DNA from: Anolis sagrei
Taxonomy: Eukaryota > Chordata > Lepidosauria > Squamata > Anolidae
Assembly: GCF_037176765.1 (NCBI RefSeq)
Contig: NC_090024.1
Location: forward strand, 244,802,571-244,866,570
Direction: 5' to 3'
Length of the DNA stretch: 64,000 nt
Below the pieces are notes generated by a model. That model searched no databases. It saw only the letters and a program-made list of their open reading frames with translations, and was not told the DNA's origin. A program made the translations under genes and the position numbers. Every line of letters begins with the position of its first letter. Position 1 is the stretch's first letter. Of this stretch, positions 1 through 11,055 are shown piece by piece.

Positions 1-75
1 AAAGAAGGAGCCTCCACCACACTCCAGGGCAGAGAGTTCCACTGCTGAACAGCTCTCACTGTCAGGAACTGTCAG
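1..75 (-). repeat. CR1 LINE 3' fragment
   Basis: Matches the C-terminal coding end of the other CR1 copies here in reverse (complement encodes ..[12 protein letters not shown]-type residues). Confidence 0.75.
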
Positions 76-83
76 GAACTCAC

Positions 84-134
84 ATAAGGAACTGTATTAA
101 GGGGTCATGGCATTAGGAAGGTTGAGAACTACTG
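84..134 (-). repeat. Inverted hAT (SPIN-like) terminal fragment
   Basis: Reverse complement of the left end of the hAT element at 143, ending with the same CAGTRGTTCTCAACC terminus and separated from it by the 8-bp GTCTACGG that is that element's target duplication. Confidence 0.75.
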
Positions 135-142
135 GTCTACGG

Positions 143-1678
143 CAGTGGTTCTCAACCTTCCTAATACCGTGACCCCTTAATACAGTCCCTCATGTTGTGT
201 TGACCCCCAACCATAGCATTGTTTTTGTTGCTACTTCATAACAGTAATTTTCCTACTGTTATAAATCATAATGTAAATATCGGATATGCAAGATGTATTT
301 TCATTCACTGGACCAAACTGAGCACAAATACCCAATACACCCACATGTAAATGCTAGTGGGGTTGGGGGAGGATTGATTTTGTAATTTGGGAGTTGCAGT
401 TGCTGGGATTTATAGTTCACCTATAATCAAAGAGCATTCCGAACTCCACCAGCAATGGATTTGAACCTAATTTGCCACACAGAACCATGGCCAACAGAAA
501 ACACTGGAAGGTTTTGGTAAATATTGACCTTGAGTTTGGGAGTTGTAGTTCACCTATATCCAGAGAGCACTGTGGACTCATGCAATGGTTGATCTGGACC
601 AAACTTGGCACAAATACTCAATGTGCGCAAATGTGAACACTGGTGGAGCCTGGGGAAAAAAGAATTTGACTTTTGGGAGTTGTAGTTGCTGGGATTTATA
701 GTTCATTACAATCAAAAAAGATTCTGAACTCCACCAACGATAGAATTGGCTCAAACTTCCCACATGGAATCCCCATGACAATCAGTGTGCTGTCGCATGC
801 TGGGCCTGTGCATAAGACTGTAGACAGGACATAAATTCTGTGTGCCCAATGGGACGCCGGGGCTGCCTCAGATTAAAGGCCCTTGGATTTCCTTAAAACA
901 GAGTCTTTAGATTGCTTAAAGTTTCAACAAAGTTCTTTATTAATGAAAACAAACAGGTATTTTAAGGCTTTCTTAACAGTCTATTGGCTCTCTCTCAATC
1001 TTGTCCACAGGGAACAGGCACTATCTTCATAACTGTAACTAATGGGGAAATCCTTAACTTCTAATCTGAGCAGTCTGCCTTTGCCTCTGTTGGCGTGGAG
1101 CCCCTGCACCCGGTACCAACTGCTTCTGGCTTCCGCGAGTGACCCTTAACAAGCAGAGCTTTGTAGATTTCCAGGGGAAAAAAGGAAGGAATCCAGGTTT
1201 CGGTGATGGCTGGCTGAAGTGCTGTGGGACCGGATTCCCTCAGCAGAAGAGCTGTAAGACTGTATATCTCCCGGCCAAGCCGTAGCCTTTTCTCCCCTGC
1301 CAAGCTGTAGAAGATGAAGCTTTCTACAAGAGCTCTTGGTATTATGTCCTGCATGAAAGGCTTCTCTGTGTGGACTGAACTCAAAATGGCTCCTATTCCC
1401 TCCAAAACCCAAAAAGGGGGCGGGACCAGGGAACCTAACTCTAATTGACAGGTGGCTTGCCCTATGATTGCAGCCAAAAGAAGCCACCTATCTGCAGAAT
1501 CCCTGAAACCTAGGACTGCAAACAAACATTCAATGCAAAGCAAACAAAATTGGAGCTCCTGGTACAGCTGTACCTGCACAATCAGAAAATACTGTGTTTT
1601 CTGATGTTCTTTGGCGACCCCTCTGAAACCCCTTTGCGACCCCCTTAGGGGTCCCGACCCCCAGGTTGAGAAACACTG
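143..1678 (+). mobile_element. Non-autonomous hAT (SPIN-like) element with inserted solo LTR
   Basis: Termini CAGTGGTTCTCAACC and GGTTGAGAAACACTG; target duplication GTCTACGG (135-142) and GTCTATGG (1679-1686), 8 bp as in hAT. The outer 150 bp resemble SPIN (Space Invader) elements; the interior carries roughly 145-bp repeats ending in GGGAGTTGTAGTT that also occur in the Helitron at 22522. Without the LTR at 786-1580 it is about 740 bp, the same as the copy at 56440. No transposase. Confidence 0.85.
786..1580 (-). mobile_element. Solo LTR, family A (inserted in hAT)
   Basis: TG..CA termini, 5-bp target duplication ATCAG at 781-785 and 1581-1585, antisense orientation. No internal retroviral sequence. 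Same family as the copies at 9293, 26537, 33179, 38101, 44064 and 52167. Confidence 0.85.
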
Positions 1679-1770
1679 GTCTATGGTGTTATTGTTGTTA
1701 CATACCAGAAGTGTGTGTCTGCCATAGAGATTTACTGTGCAATGACTCTCTCAAGATTGAGAGTTGGGTG

Positions 1771-2204
1771 CAGGGGCGGCTCGTCCATTACGCGAAGTAA
1801 GCAGTCGCAGAACACTTGAGGAGTACCCCCTCAGCTCACAACAGCCCTAGCAGTCCGGGGGAAGCCTTGGCTTTCTTGCCTCGCTGCCAAGCGATCCTCT
1901 TGCCAAAGGGGTCGGGCCCTTGAACCTCGCCTAACCCCTCTCGTTCCTGCTCCACCTGGCCACCGGGTGCGCGAGCAGAGCCGGCACTCAATCGTTCTCA
2001 GCGTTTGATCTCTTCCCCATGACCAGCTCCCTTTCCCGATCCCCCAGCACTCCACCCGCCTCCTCTCCTCTCCCCAATCTGCGGGTGGGCCAAGGGGCGG
2101 AGCCACCGTGCCTGGCCTGCTTCAGGTTTGGAGGTGTGTCTGAAGACCCCAGCGTGCGCACCAAAAGTCACCTCTTCTCCTGACTTTTTCTTCAGCCATT
2201 GGGA

Positions 2205-2241
<37 letters not shown>

Positions 2242-2321
2242 CCTCCAGCTGGAGGTATCTCCCACCTCCGCTCCCTCCTTTGTTTTTGCGCCTACCTTCA
2301 GGAAAGGTGGGCATCTCCACC

Positions 2322-2362
<41 letters not shown>

Positions 2363-2674
2363 TGGTCCCAATGGCTGAGGAGAAAGTCAGGAGAAGAGGT
2401 GACTTTTGGTGCACACGGCAGGGTCTTCAGGCACACCTCCGGACCCAAAGCGGGCCAGGCAAGGGAGCAAGTGCGGCAAGTGTAGTTACTGGGATGTATA
2501 GTTCACCTACAATCAAAGAGCATTCTGAACTCCACCAATGATGGAATTGAACCAAATATGGCACATAGAACTCCCACGACAAACAGAAAATATATATCAA
2601 TGATTGGTTGGGGGGGGGGGGGGACGCCAAAATACTGTTTGCTTATTGTTGAAAATTACCTAGGGCCGCTTCTG
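1771..2674 (+). mobile_element. Non-autonomous hAT element with large internal palindrome
   Basis: Termini CAGGGGCGGC and GGGCCGCTTCTG; perfect 8-bp target duplication GTTGGGTG at 1763-1770 and 2675-2682. A roughly 100-bp inverted repeat (about 2125-2215 and 2362-2447) encloses a GA tract and a TCTG/TC tract. Overlapping ORFs on both strands here come from this palindrome. A shorter relative lies at 44334. Confidence 0.85.
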
Positions 2675-2814
2675 GTTGGGTGTGCTGCTCAGAGCAATAA
2701 AATCCATGTTGTGAGTCACAGAACACACTACCTGAAGCGCCAGAGCCAGGCAGAGCATGAGCAGAGAGAAACTACTAGAGCAGTCCAGTTTAAGACAATG
2801 ACACACACAAAACA

Positions 2815-2966
2815 ATTCTTATAATTGCGCCACTTGGGGAAAACCCTCTTACGGAAATGCACACCCCTTTGTGCTTCCTTTTTCAGCTCATTCTCACTTC
2901 CTTTCCCCACGAGCTGAAAGGCAACGGTTTGTTTCTTCTGCAGAAGGCTATTTTAGGGCTCCCAGG
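2815..2966 (+). promoter_or_regulatory. Candidate promoter / 5' UTR of LBP/BPI gene
   Basis: Lies between the hAT element ending at 2674 and the start codon. It contains a TTATAATT stretch, an ATTGCGCCAC that resembles a C/EBP half site and CACTTCCTTT resembling an ETS/PU.1 site. TTTCTTCTGCAG at 2932-2943 also looks like a splice acceptor, so a separate 5' noncoding exon upstream is possible. All motif calls are by eye. Confidence 0.3.
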
Positions 2967-3093
2967 ATGTCTATGGCCGGGGTGTCCCTGGCATCGCTCC
3001 TCTTCTCCTTTTGCTTTTTGGCCCTCCGATCCCGAGTCCTGGGTTCGAATCCTGGCTTCGTGGGCAGGATCACCAACAAAGGCCTGGATTATG
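2967..3093 (+). CDS. BPI/LBP: LBP/BPI exon 1 (signal peptide)
   Basis: Start ATG at 2967 has A at -3; a second in-frame ATG lies at 2973. Residues 1-26 form a signal peptide with a hydrophobic core, followed by SNPGF, the usual mature start of BPI/LBP proteins. The exon ends one base into a codon before GTAAGG (phase 1). Confidence 0.93.
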
Positions 3094-6000
3094 GTAAGGC
3101 ACCCTGTTTTGTTTTGCTACCATCCCAAACTGCATTATATGGCAGGTCCAGCCAAAGTGGTGTCAAACTGCATTGATTCTAGAGTGTAGATCAGGCAAGG
3201 GTGAACTTCAGCAAACTTTGAAGTCCAAAACACCTGGAAGGCCGAAGTTTGCTCATGCCTGGTGTAGTTGCACCCATCTTCTGCATTGATTGAGCTCTCA
3301 AACTAGTGTTTCTCAACCTTCCTAATGCCATGACCAATTAATACAGTTCCTTTTGTTGTGGGGACCCCCAACCATAAATTATTTTCATTGCTACTTCATA
3401 TCTGTAATTTTGCTCCTGTTCTGAATCGTAATGTAAACATCTGATATGCAGGATGTATTTTCGTTCACTGGACCAAGTTTGGCACAAATACCCAGTACGC
3501 CCAAATTTGAATACTAGTGGGGTTGATTTTGTCATTTGGGAGTTGCTGGGATTTATAGTTCCCCTACAATCAAAGAGCATTGGGAACACCACCAACAATG
3601 GAATTGAACCAAATTTGGCACACAGGACACCCACGACCAACAGAAAATACTGGAAGGGTTTAGTGGGCATTGACTTTGAGTTTTGGAGTTGTAATTCACC
3701 TACAAGGGCAAGATGTATGGATGGCATCCTTGAAGTGACTGGACTGACCTTGAAGGAGCTGGGGGTGGTGACGGCCGACAGGGAGCTCTGGCGTGGACTG
3801 GTCCATGAGGTCACGAAGAGTTGGAGATGACTGAACGAATGAACAACAAGAACAACAAGTTTACCTACATCCAGAGAGCACTATGGACTCAAACAATGAT
3901 GGATTTGGACCAAACTTGGCACGAATACTCGATATGCCCAAATGTGAACACTGGTGGAGTTTGGGGAAAATACACCTTGACATTTGGGAGTTGTAGTTGT
4001 TGGGATTTATAGTTCACCTACAATCCAAGAGCATTCTGAACTCCACCAATGATGGAATTGAACCAAACTAGGCACACAGAACTCACATGACCAAAATAAA
4101 ATACTGGAAGGGTTTGGTGGAATTGACCTTGAGTTTTGAAGTTGTAGTTCACCTACATCCAAAGACCACTATGGACTCAAACAATGATGGATTTGAACCA
4201 AACTTGGCACACATACTCAATATGCCCAAATGTGAACACTGGTGGAGTTTGGGGAAAATAGACGTTGACATTTGGGAGTTGCAGTTGCTGGGATTTATAG
4301 TTCCCCTACAATCATAGAGCATTCTGAACTCCATCAACAATGAAATTGAGCCAAGCTTGGCACACAGAACGGCCATGACCAACAGAAAATACTGGAAGGG
4401 TTTAGTGGGCATTGACCTTGAGTTTTGGAGTTGTAGTTCACCTACATCCAGAGAGCACTGTGGACTCAAACAATGATGGATCTGGACCAAAACTTGGCAT
4501 GAATACACAGTCTGCCCAGATGTCAACACTGGTGGAGTTGGGGGTAAATAAACCATGACATTTGGGGATTGTAGTTGTTGGGATTTATAGTTCCCCTACA
4601 ATCAAAGAGCATTGGGAACACCACCAACGATAGAATTGAACCAAACTTGGCACACAGAACTCCCACAACCAACAGAAAATACTGGAAGAGTTTGGTGGGC
4701 ATTGACCTTGAGTTTTGGAGTTGTAGTTCACCTACATCCAGAGAGCACTATGGACTCAAACAATGATGGATTTGGACCAAACTTGGCACAAATACTTGAC
4801 ATGCCCAAATGTGAACACTGGTGAAGTTTGGGGAAAATACACCTTGACATTCGGGAGTTGCAGTTGCTGGGATTTATAATTAACCTACAATTAAACTCCA
4901 TCAACAATGAAATTGAGCCAAGCTTGGCACACAGAACGGCCATGACCAACAGAAAATACTGGAAGGGTTTGGTGGGCATTGACCTTGAGTTTTGGAGTTG
5001 TAGTTCACCTACATCCAGAGAGCAGATGGAGGACTTTTGGTGGGAGGATTTGCTGTCTGTTTCCAAAATAGAAGGACAGGTGGAGAGATCTTCAGCCTTC
5101 TCTGTCAAAGAGGTTTCTAACACCATCAGAAATATATGTTTTGTGATGGTCTTTGGCAACCCCTCTGAATCCCCCTTGCGACCCTTCCAGGGGTCCCGAC
5201 CCCCAGGTTGAGAAACACTAGTGTCAGTCCCACAGGCCAGTACAAAGAGGGAAATAGGTCTGGATTATGAAGAACTTTTCTGGTTGCCCTCTCTTTGCTC
5301 CATCTCTGTATCTCCTCCATCGCTCTCCTGAAGATGAGAATTCATTGCTAATTCCTGACATGTCTGCATCCTTGTGAACAGGAAGGGCATGGTCTTATCA
5401 GGGACCTCGCATGTCTAATCCCGCACTTTGGCTTCACGTTTCTCCCAGAGAATCTTTATCTCCGCTTGAGGTCCATGTAAAATTGTTATGACATTTGCCA
5501 GAGTTTCACATTTGCTACAACATTTGGGAGCTGTAGATGCTGAGATTTATAGTTAACCTAGAATCAAAGAGCACTCTGAACGCAGTCCACAATGGATCTT
5601 TGCATACTATCTACACAGCCAACATTGAATATTGGTGAGGTTGGGGATGGGACTGTTTTTGAATTCTAGGAGTTGTAGTTCACCAACACTAAAAAGGAAG
5701 AGAAGGAGATGAAGGGCTAGAAGGCAGGATCATCAAGTTTGCAGACGACACCAAATTGGGAGGGAGAGCCAATGCTCCAGAGGACAGGAGCAGGATTCAA
5801 AACGATCTTGACAGATTAGAGAGATGATGGGCCAAAACTAACAAAATGAAGTTCAACAGGGACAAATGCAAGATACTCCACTTTGGCAGGAAAAACGAAA
5901 TGCAAAGATACAAAATGGGGGACAATGATGCCTGGCTCGAGAGCAGTACGTGTGAAAAAGATCTTGGAGTCCTCGTGGACAACAAGTTAAACATGGGCCA

Positions 6001-6819
6001 ACAATGTGATGTGGCGGCAAAAAAAGCCAATGGGATTTTGGCCTGCATCAAGAGGAGCATAGTGTCTAGATCTAGGGAAGTAATGCTACCCCTCTATTCT
6101 GCTTTGGTTAGACCACACCTGGAATATTGTGTCCAATTCTGGGCACCACAATTCAAGAGAGATATTGACAAGCTGGAAAGTGTCCAGAGGAGGGCGACTA
6201 AAATGATCAAGGGTCTGCAGAACAAGCCCTATGAGGAGCGGCTTAAGGAGCTGGGCATGTTTAGCCTGAAGAAGAGAAGGCTGAGAGGAGAAAGCCATGT
6301 AGAAATATGTGAGAGGAAGCCACAGGGAGGAGGAGGGAGCAAGCTTGTTTTCTGCTTCCCTGGAGACTAGGACGTGAAACAATGGCTTCAAACTACAAGA
6401 AAGGAGATTCCATCTGAACATGAGGAAGAACTTCCTGACTGTGAGAGCCGTTCAGCAGAGGAACTCTCTGCCCCGGAGTGTGGTGGAGGCTCCTTCTTTG
6501 GAAGCTTTTAAACAGAGGCTGGATGGCCATCTGTCGGGGGTGATTTGAATGCAATATTCCTGCTTCTTGGCAGAATGGGGTTGGACTGGATGGCCCAGGA
6601 GAAATCTTTCAACTCTAGGATTCTATGATTCTAGAGGCGGAAAGATCTTTAGCTTTCTCTGCCAAAGGAATTCCTAAGACCATCAGAAATATGTATTTTC
6701 TGATGGTCTTTGCCGACCCTCTGAAACCCCCTTTGTGACCCTCCCAGGAGTTCCAACCCCCAGGTTGGGAAACACTGCCTTAAACAATTCTGCATGACAT
6801 GTTCCCATCGTTATTTTAG

Positions 6820-6859
<40 letters not shown>

Positions 6860-7166
6860 TAGAAACACAACAAGATGAGCCCACAGTAAACAAGATCACT
6901 CTGCTGGCTGTTGTATTGGATCATATATTGGACACTTCCCAAGTGTCTAGGACTGTGTGATGTATTGGCGCACAATGCGTGCAGATCCCGGTAAGGTGGC
7001 CTTTTGCAGCTGGCAGATGGTAATCTTGTCAGCGCCGAATGTGTTTAAGTGCAGGCCAAGGTCTTGAGGCACTGCACCCAGTGTGCTGATCACCAATGGG
7101 ACCACCTTTACTGGTTTGTGCCAGAGTCTATGCAGTTCAGTCTTGTTGTTGTTGTTGTTGTTGTTC

Positions 7167-7205
<39 letters not shown>

Positions 7206-10200
7206 TTACTGACACAAAAACACAGGATGTCACAGCAAATGATATCTATATGCTGGATTTCTTCTTCTTCTTCTTATTATTATTATTAAGTTCTTGTGGG
7301 TTTTTTCAGGCTATAGGGCCGTGTTCTAGAGGCATTTCTCCTGACGTTTCGCCTGCATCTATGGTTAGCATCCTCGGAGGTAGTGAGGTGTGAGGATGCT
7401 TGCCATAGATGCAGGCGAAACGTCAGGAGAAATGCCTCTAGAACATGGCCCTATATAGCCCGAAAAAACCCACAAGAACCTAGTGATTCCAGCCATGAAA
7501 GCCTTCGACAATTATTATTATTATTATTACTATTATTATGTTTATTTATATCCTATTTTTCTCTCCATACGGAGACTCAAAGCAAGTCACAACGAAAAGC
7601 ATTTCATTAAAAATATAGATAGATTGAAACCATATTAAACAACATTAATATTAAAACAATCTAGGTTTAAACCGTAAAAGCACATTAAATCACATTACAA
7701 AATCACAGCAACACTTGATGGCCTGAAACACCTTCACCTTTAATTTTTAATCAGAAATAATAATAATAATAAAAGACCGTAGGAAGAATAGCTGTTGCTC
7801 TTTCCTCTATGACGAAGAGCCGCAAGGACTTCCTCCTTCCTTTTGGTCACCCAGCATTTTCTGATCTTCTTTCTTTATGGCGTCGTAAAACACCTCCCCC
7901 CGCTATTTAGCAGTACCTAATTTCTCTAATCACAGCTAAAAGCTGTTTTCGAATTGCTTAGGTAAACAATGAGCTAGGCTGACATTTGGCAGCTCACGCC
8001 AACCCAGGGCTTTGAACTTGCAACCTTTTGATTGATAGATCTTATAATTGCTGACGATTTACCAGCTGTGCTAAACCTCTAGGCCTGTCTAAAACAAATC
8101 TAAAACAAACAAATTAACCTAAGATTCACCAACATCATATATATTAAACACACAGCTACGGAAACTATTCTACTAACCTCATCCTCATTGTGTGTTGATT
8201 TTTACCCCTTGGTATCCTGCACTCTTTAGGTCAAACTATAGTATCACACTTCTACTCTTAGTAACATTCCTCTGTTTTCATATATTCAATAGCTAACGTT
8301 TGCCCACAACATCGCTGTGAAAATCCTTCTTGAAGTTGGTCACAAATTTCTCCTTGATGGGCACGGTCAATGTGTCCCACTCAGCTCATATGCAGATCTT
8401 CATTGGCTGTTCTTCTTGCATTGGGATAATGGGTTCCTTCCATGGCTTTGCTTCCCTCTTGAAGGCAACGTCCTTCTTCTGACCTTCTTCAGGGCTCTTC
8501 TTGCTCCATTTCAGCTCGCCAAGAAGGGGTTGCCGTCCTCCAGCAGGAACTGGCCACGATAAAGCTGCCCGATTTCTCCGGCTCCTTCCACGTCAAAGTT
8601 CTTGGAAACGTAGACTACAGTTTCTATAGGTGAGAAACACTATATGACAATATATGTCCTGGGTTGTTGTAGGGAAGGGGATGGGAAGGAAAGGAAAGGA
8701 AAGGAGAGGAGAGGAGAGGAAGGAAAGGAAAGGAGAAGAAGGAAAGGAAGGGAAGGTGTATGAGGGAAAGCAAGGGATGAGGGGAAGAAAAGGACAAGGT
8801 AACAGTGTGATGGAATGGGAATAAGAAAAGAAAAATCCCCATAGATAATGCCATGTGTGTATACACTAGTTTTAGAATAAGGATCACCCACTTGAATTGC
8901 AACTCTAAACCTTGTCCCATAAATTGTTAGAGCTCCAGCGTCTCATGTGATCCATCTCAGCATGACAGATCTTTCCTCACCTCTCCTTCTTTTGCTTCCC
9001 CCAGTTTGAATATACGCAGTTTCCAGCTTCCAAATTCGGCCATAACCCCAATCCCCGGTGAGGGCCTGAAGGTCTCCATCAGCAACACTTTTGCAGAATT
9101 GACAGGAGACTGGAAGGTGAAGAAGAGGTGGCTGTGAGTACAACTTTGCTCCTTGTTTTATGGAAACTGCCCAAAAAACATGGGTCTCAATGGTTCATTC
9201 ATGGATTGATTGCTATGCTGTACCAGCCCTATGCTGTTGAAGACATGCTGGGAGAAGTCATTGTTAGGTATGGGGTCCCAATCCATCATTACTGTGCTGG
9301 TACGGCTGTACCAGGAGCTCCAGCTTCATTTTCTTTCTATTTAATGTTTGCATGCATTCCAAGGTTTCAGGGGTTTTGCAAAAAGGTGACTTCCCTTGGT
9401 TTGCAGTTATAGGGCTAGCCACCTGTCTATCATTGTTGTGTTTGGTTCTGCCCCTTTCCCCAGGGATCTGGAGAGGAGAGGGAGCCATTTTTAGTTCAGT
9501 CTTACAGAAGGAAACTAAGCTATAGGATGTGGACCAGCTTCACCTGCAGAAAAGCTTCATTTCTTAAGAATTTCCGGGGGGAAAGTCCCAAAGCTTTAGC
9601 TGGGAGCTTACAGACTCTCAGCCTTACAACATCCAGGAAAAAACAGCTTTACAGCCCCAAAGAACTCCAGCTGGAGAATCTGCAAGCCTTTACTGGTAGG
9701 TCCAATCGGTGCTCAAGACGCAGTTTGGATCCGGTAGTAGAATCCACATCAGTAGGGATTAGATTACAGTCAGCCTGGAAAAGGTTAGAAAAGGGTTTTC
9801 CTCTAAAGTAAAGGAACAGTTATGAAGACAGTTGCCTGTCCCTTGTGGACAAGATTAAGGAAGCCACCAGTTAATTCAAAGCCTTGAAGCATTTGTTTGA
9901 CCTATTGAATATTTGAGAAATATCTGTTGGATTTGTTCAATAATAAAAGACTTTGTTACGTCATTAAAGACTCTAAAGACTATCTCTACAGGGAAATCCT
10001 TAAAGGCCTCTTTCGAGGCGCCCCTGGCTTCCCGCTGGGCACAAGGTGCACGTCCTATTTCAAAAGTCAATTATTTATTTATTTACTTTGCATGTATACC
10101 GCAGTTTCTCAGCCCCTAGGCGACTCAACGCGGTTCACAACAAGAGCAAAAAGTCAATCCTAACAACATACAATATTTAAAAAACCATTAACAGCATAAT

Positions 10201-11024
10201 ATACAAAGTAATGACACATCAATAAACAACACATTAACGTCTCGTAAATCGTGATCCAATTCGTCATCCGTAATTCCGTTTACCTATATTCATCGTATTC
10301 ATTGCACTGTTTATCCGAACGCTTGTTCAAATAGCCAGGTTTTTAGTTTTCTTCGAAACACCATTAACGAGGGGGCTGATCTAATGTCCATGGGAAGGGC
10401 GCTCCACAGCCGAGGGGCCACCACAGAGAAGGCCCTGTCCCTCGTCCCCGCCAACCGTGCCTGTGATGCAGGCGGGATCAAGAGCAGGTCCTCCCCAGAA
10501 AATCTTAGAGTCCTGGTGGGTTCATAGGCAGAGATACGTTCGGATAGGTAGCTTGGCCCAGAACCGTTTAGGGCTTTAAAGGCCAACGCCAGCACTTTGA
10601 ATTGAGCCTGGTAGCAAATCGGCAGCCAGTGGAGCTAATTATTACAGGCCCAGCACGTGATAGAACAGGTACGCAAATGACATGGGACTCTTTCCCCGCA
10701 ATCCAAGGGAAACGATTTGGTTCTAATCCGTAATCCATTGGATGAAGCCAAAGAAATTGTAACTGAATCCAGACATGGAAGAGGCTCAGCATTGAAACTG
10801 GAAATCCTGGTTTCTGCAGAGTTACATTGGAGGACCTAGGGATGCTGAGAAAGGTGACATTTCCTAGGTGCTCCAGTGCAATTCTGTGGTAGGCTCCCAT
10901 TGGAAATAGCTCATTCAGCAGGATTTACTATAACCTGTGACTTTGTGCAAGCACCTCCTGTGGATGTTGGGGTTGCACTATACTCTTACCTCTCAAATTT
11001 ATCTATGGCCTCTTTTACACTGCC

Positions 11025-11055
<31 letters not shown>

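Noticed and set aside
1061-1579. 172-residue ORF on the minus strand
   Set aside because: Lies wholly inside solo LTR family A and has no counterpart frame in the other copies.
2122-2541. Overlapping 108- and 137-residue ORFs on both strands
   Set aside because: They run through a palindrome with GA/TC tracts inside a hAT element with target duplications; the Arg-Glu and Ser-Leu runs are low-complexity translation.
7083-7393. ORFs with poly-Tyr, poly-Ile and poly-Leu runs
   Set aside because: Translations of (TTA)n and (TTG)n microsatellites.
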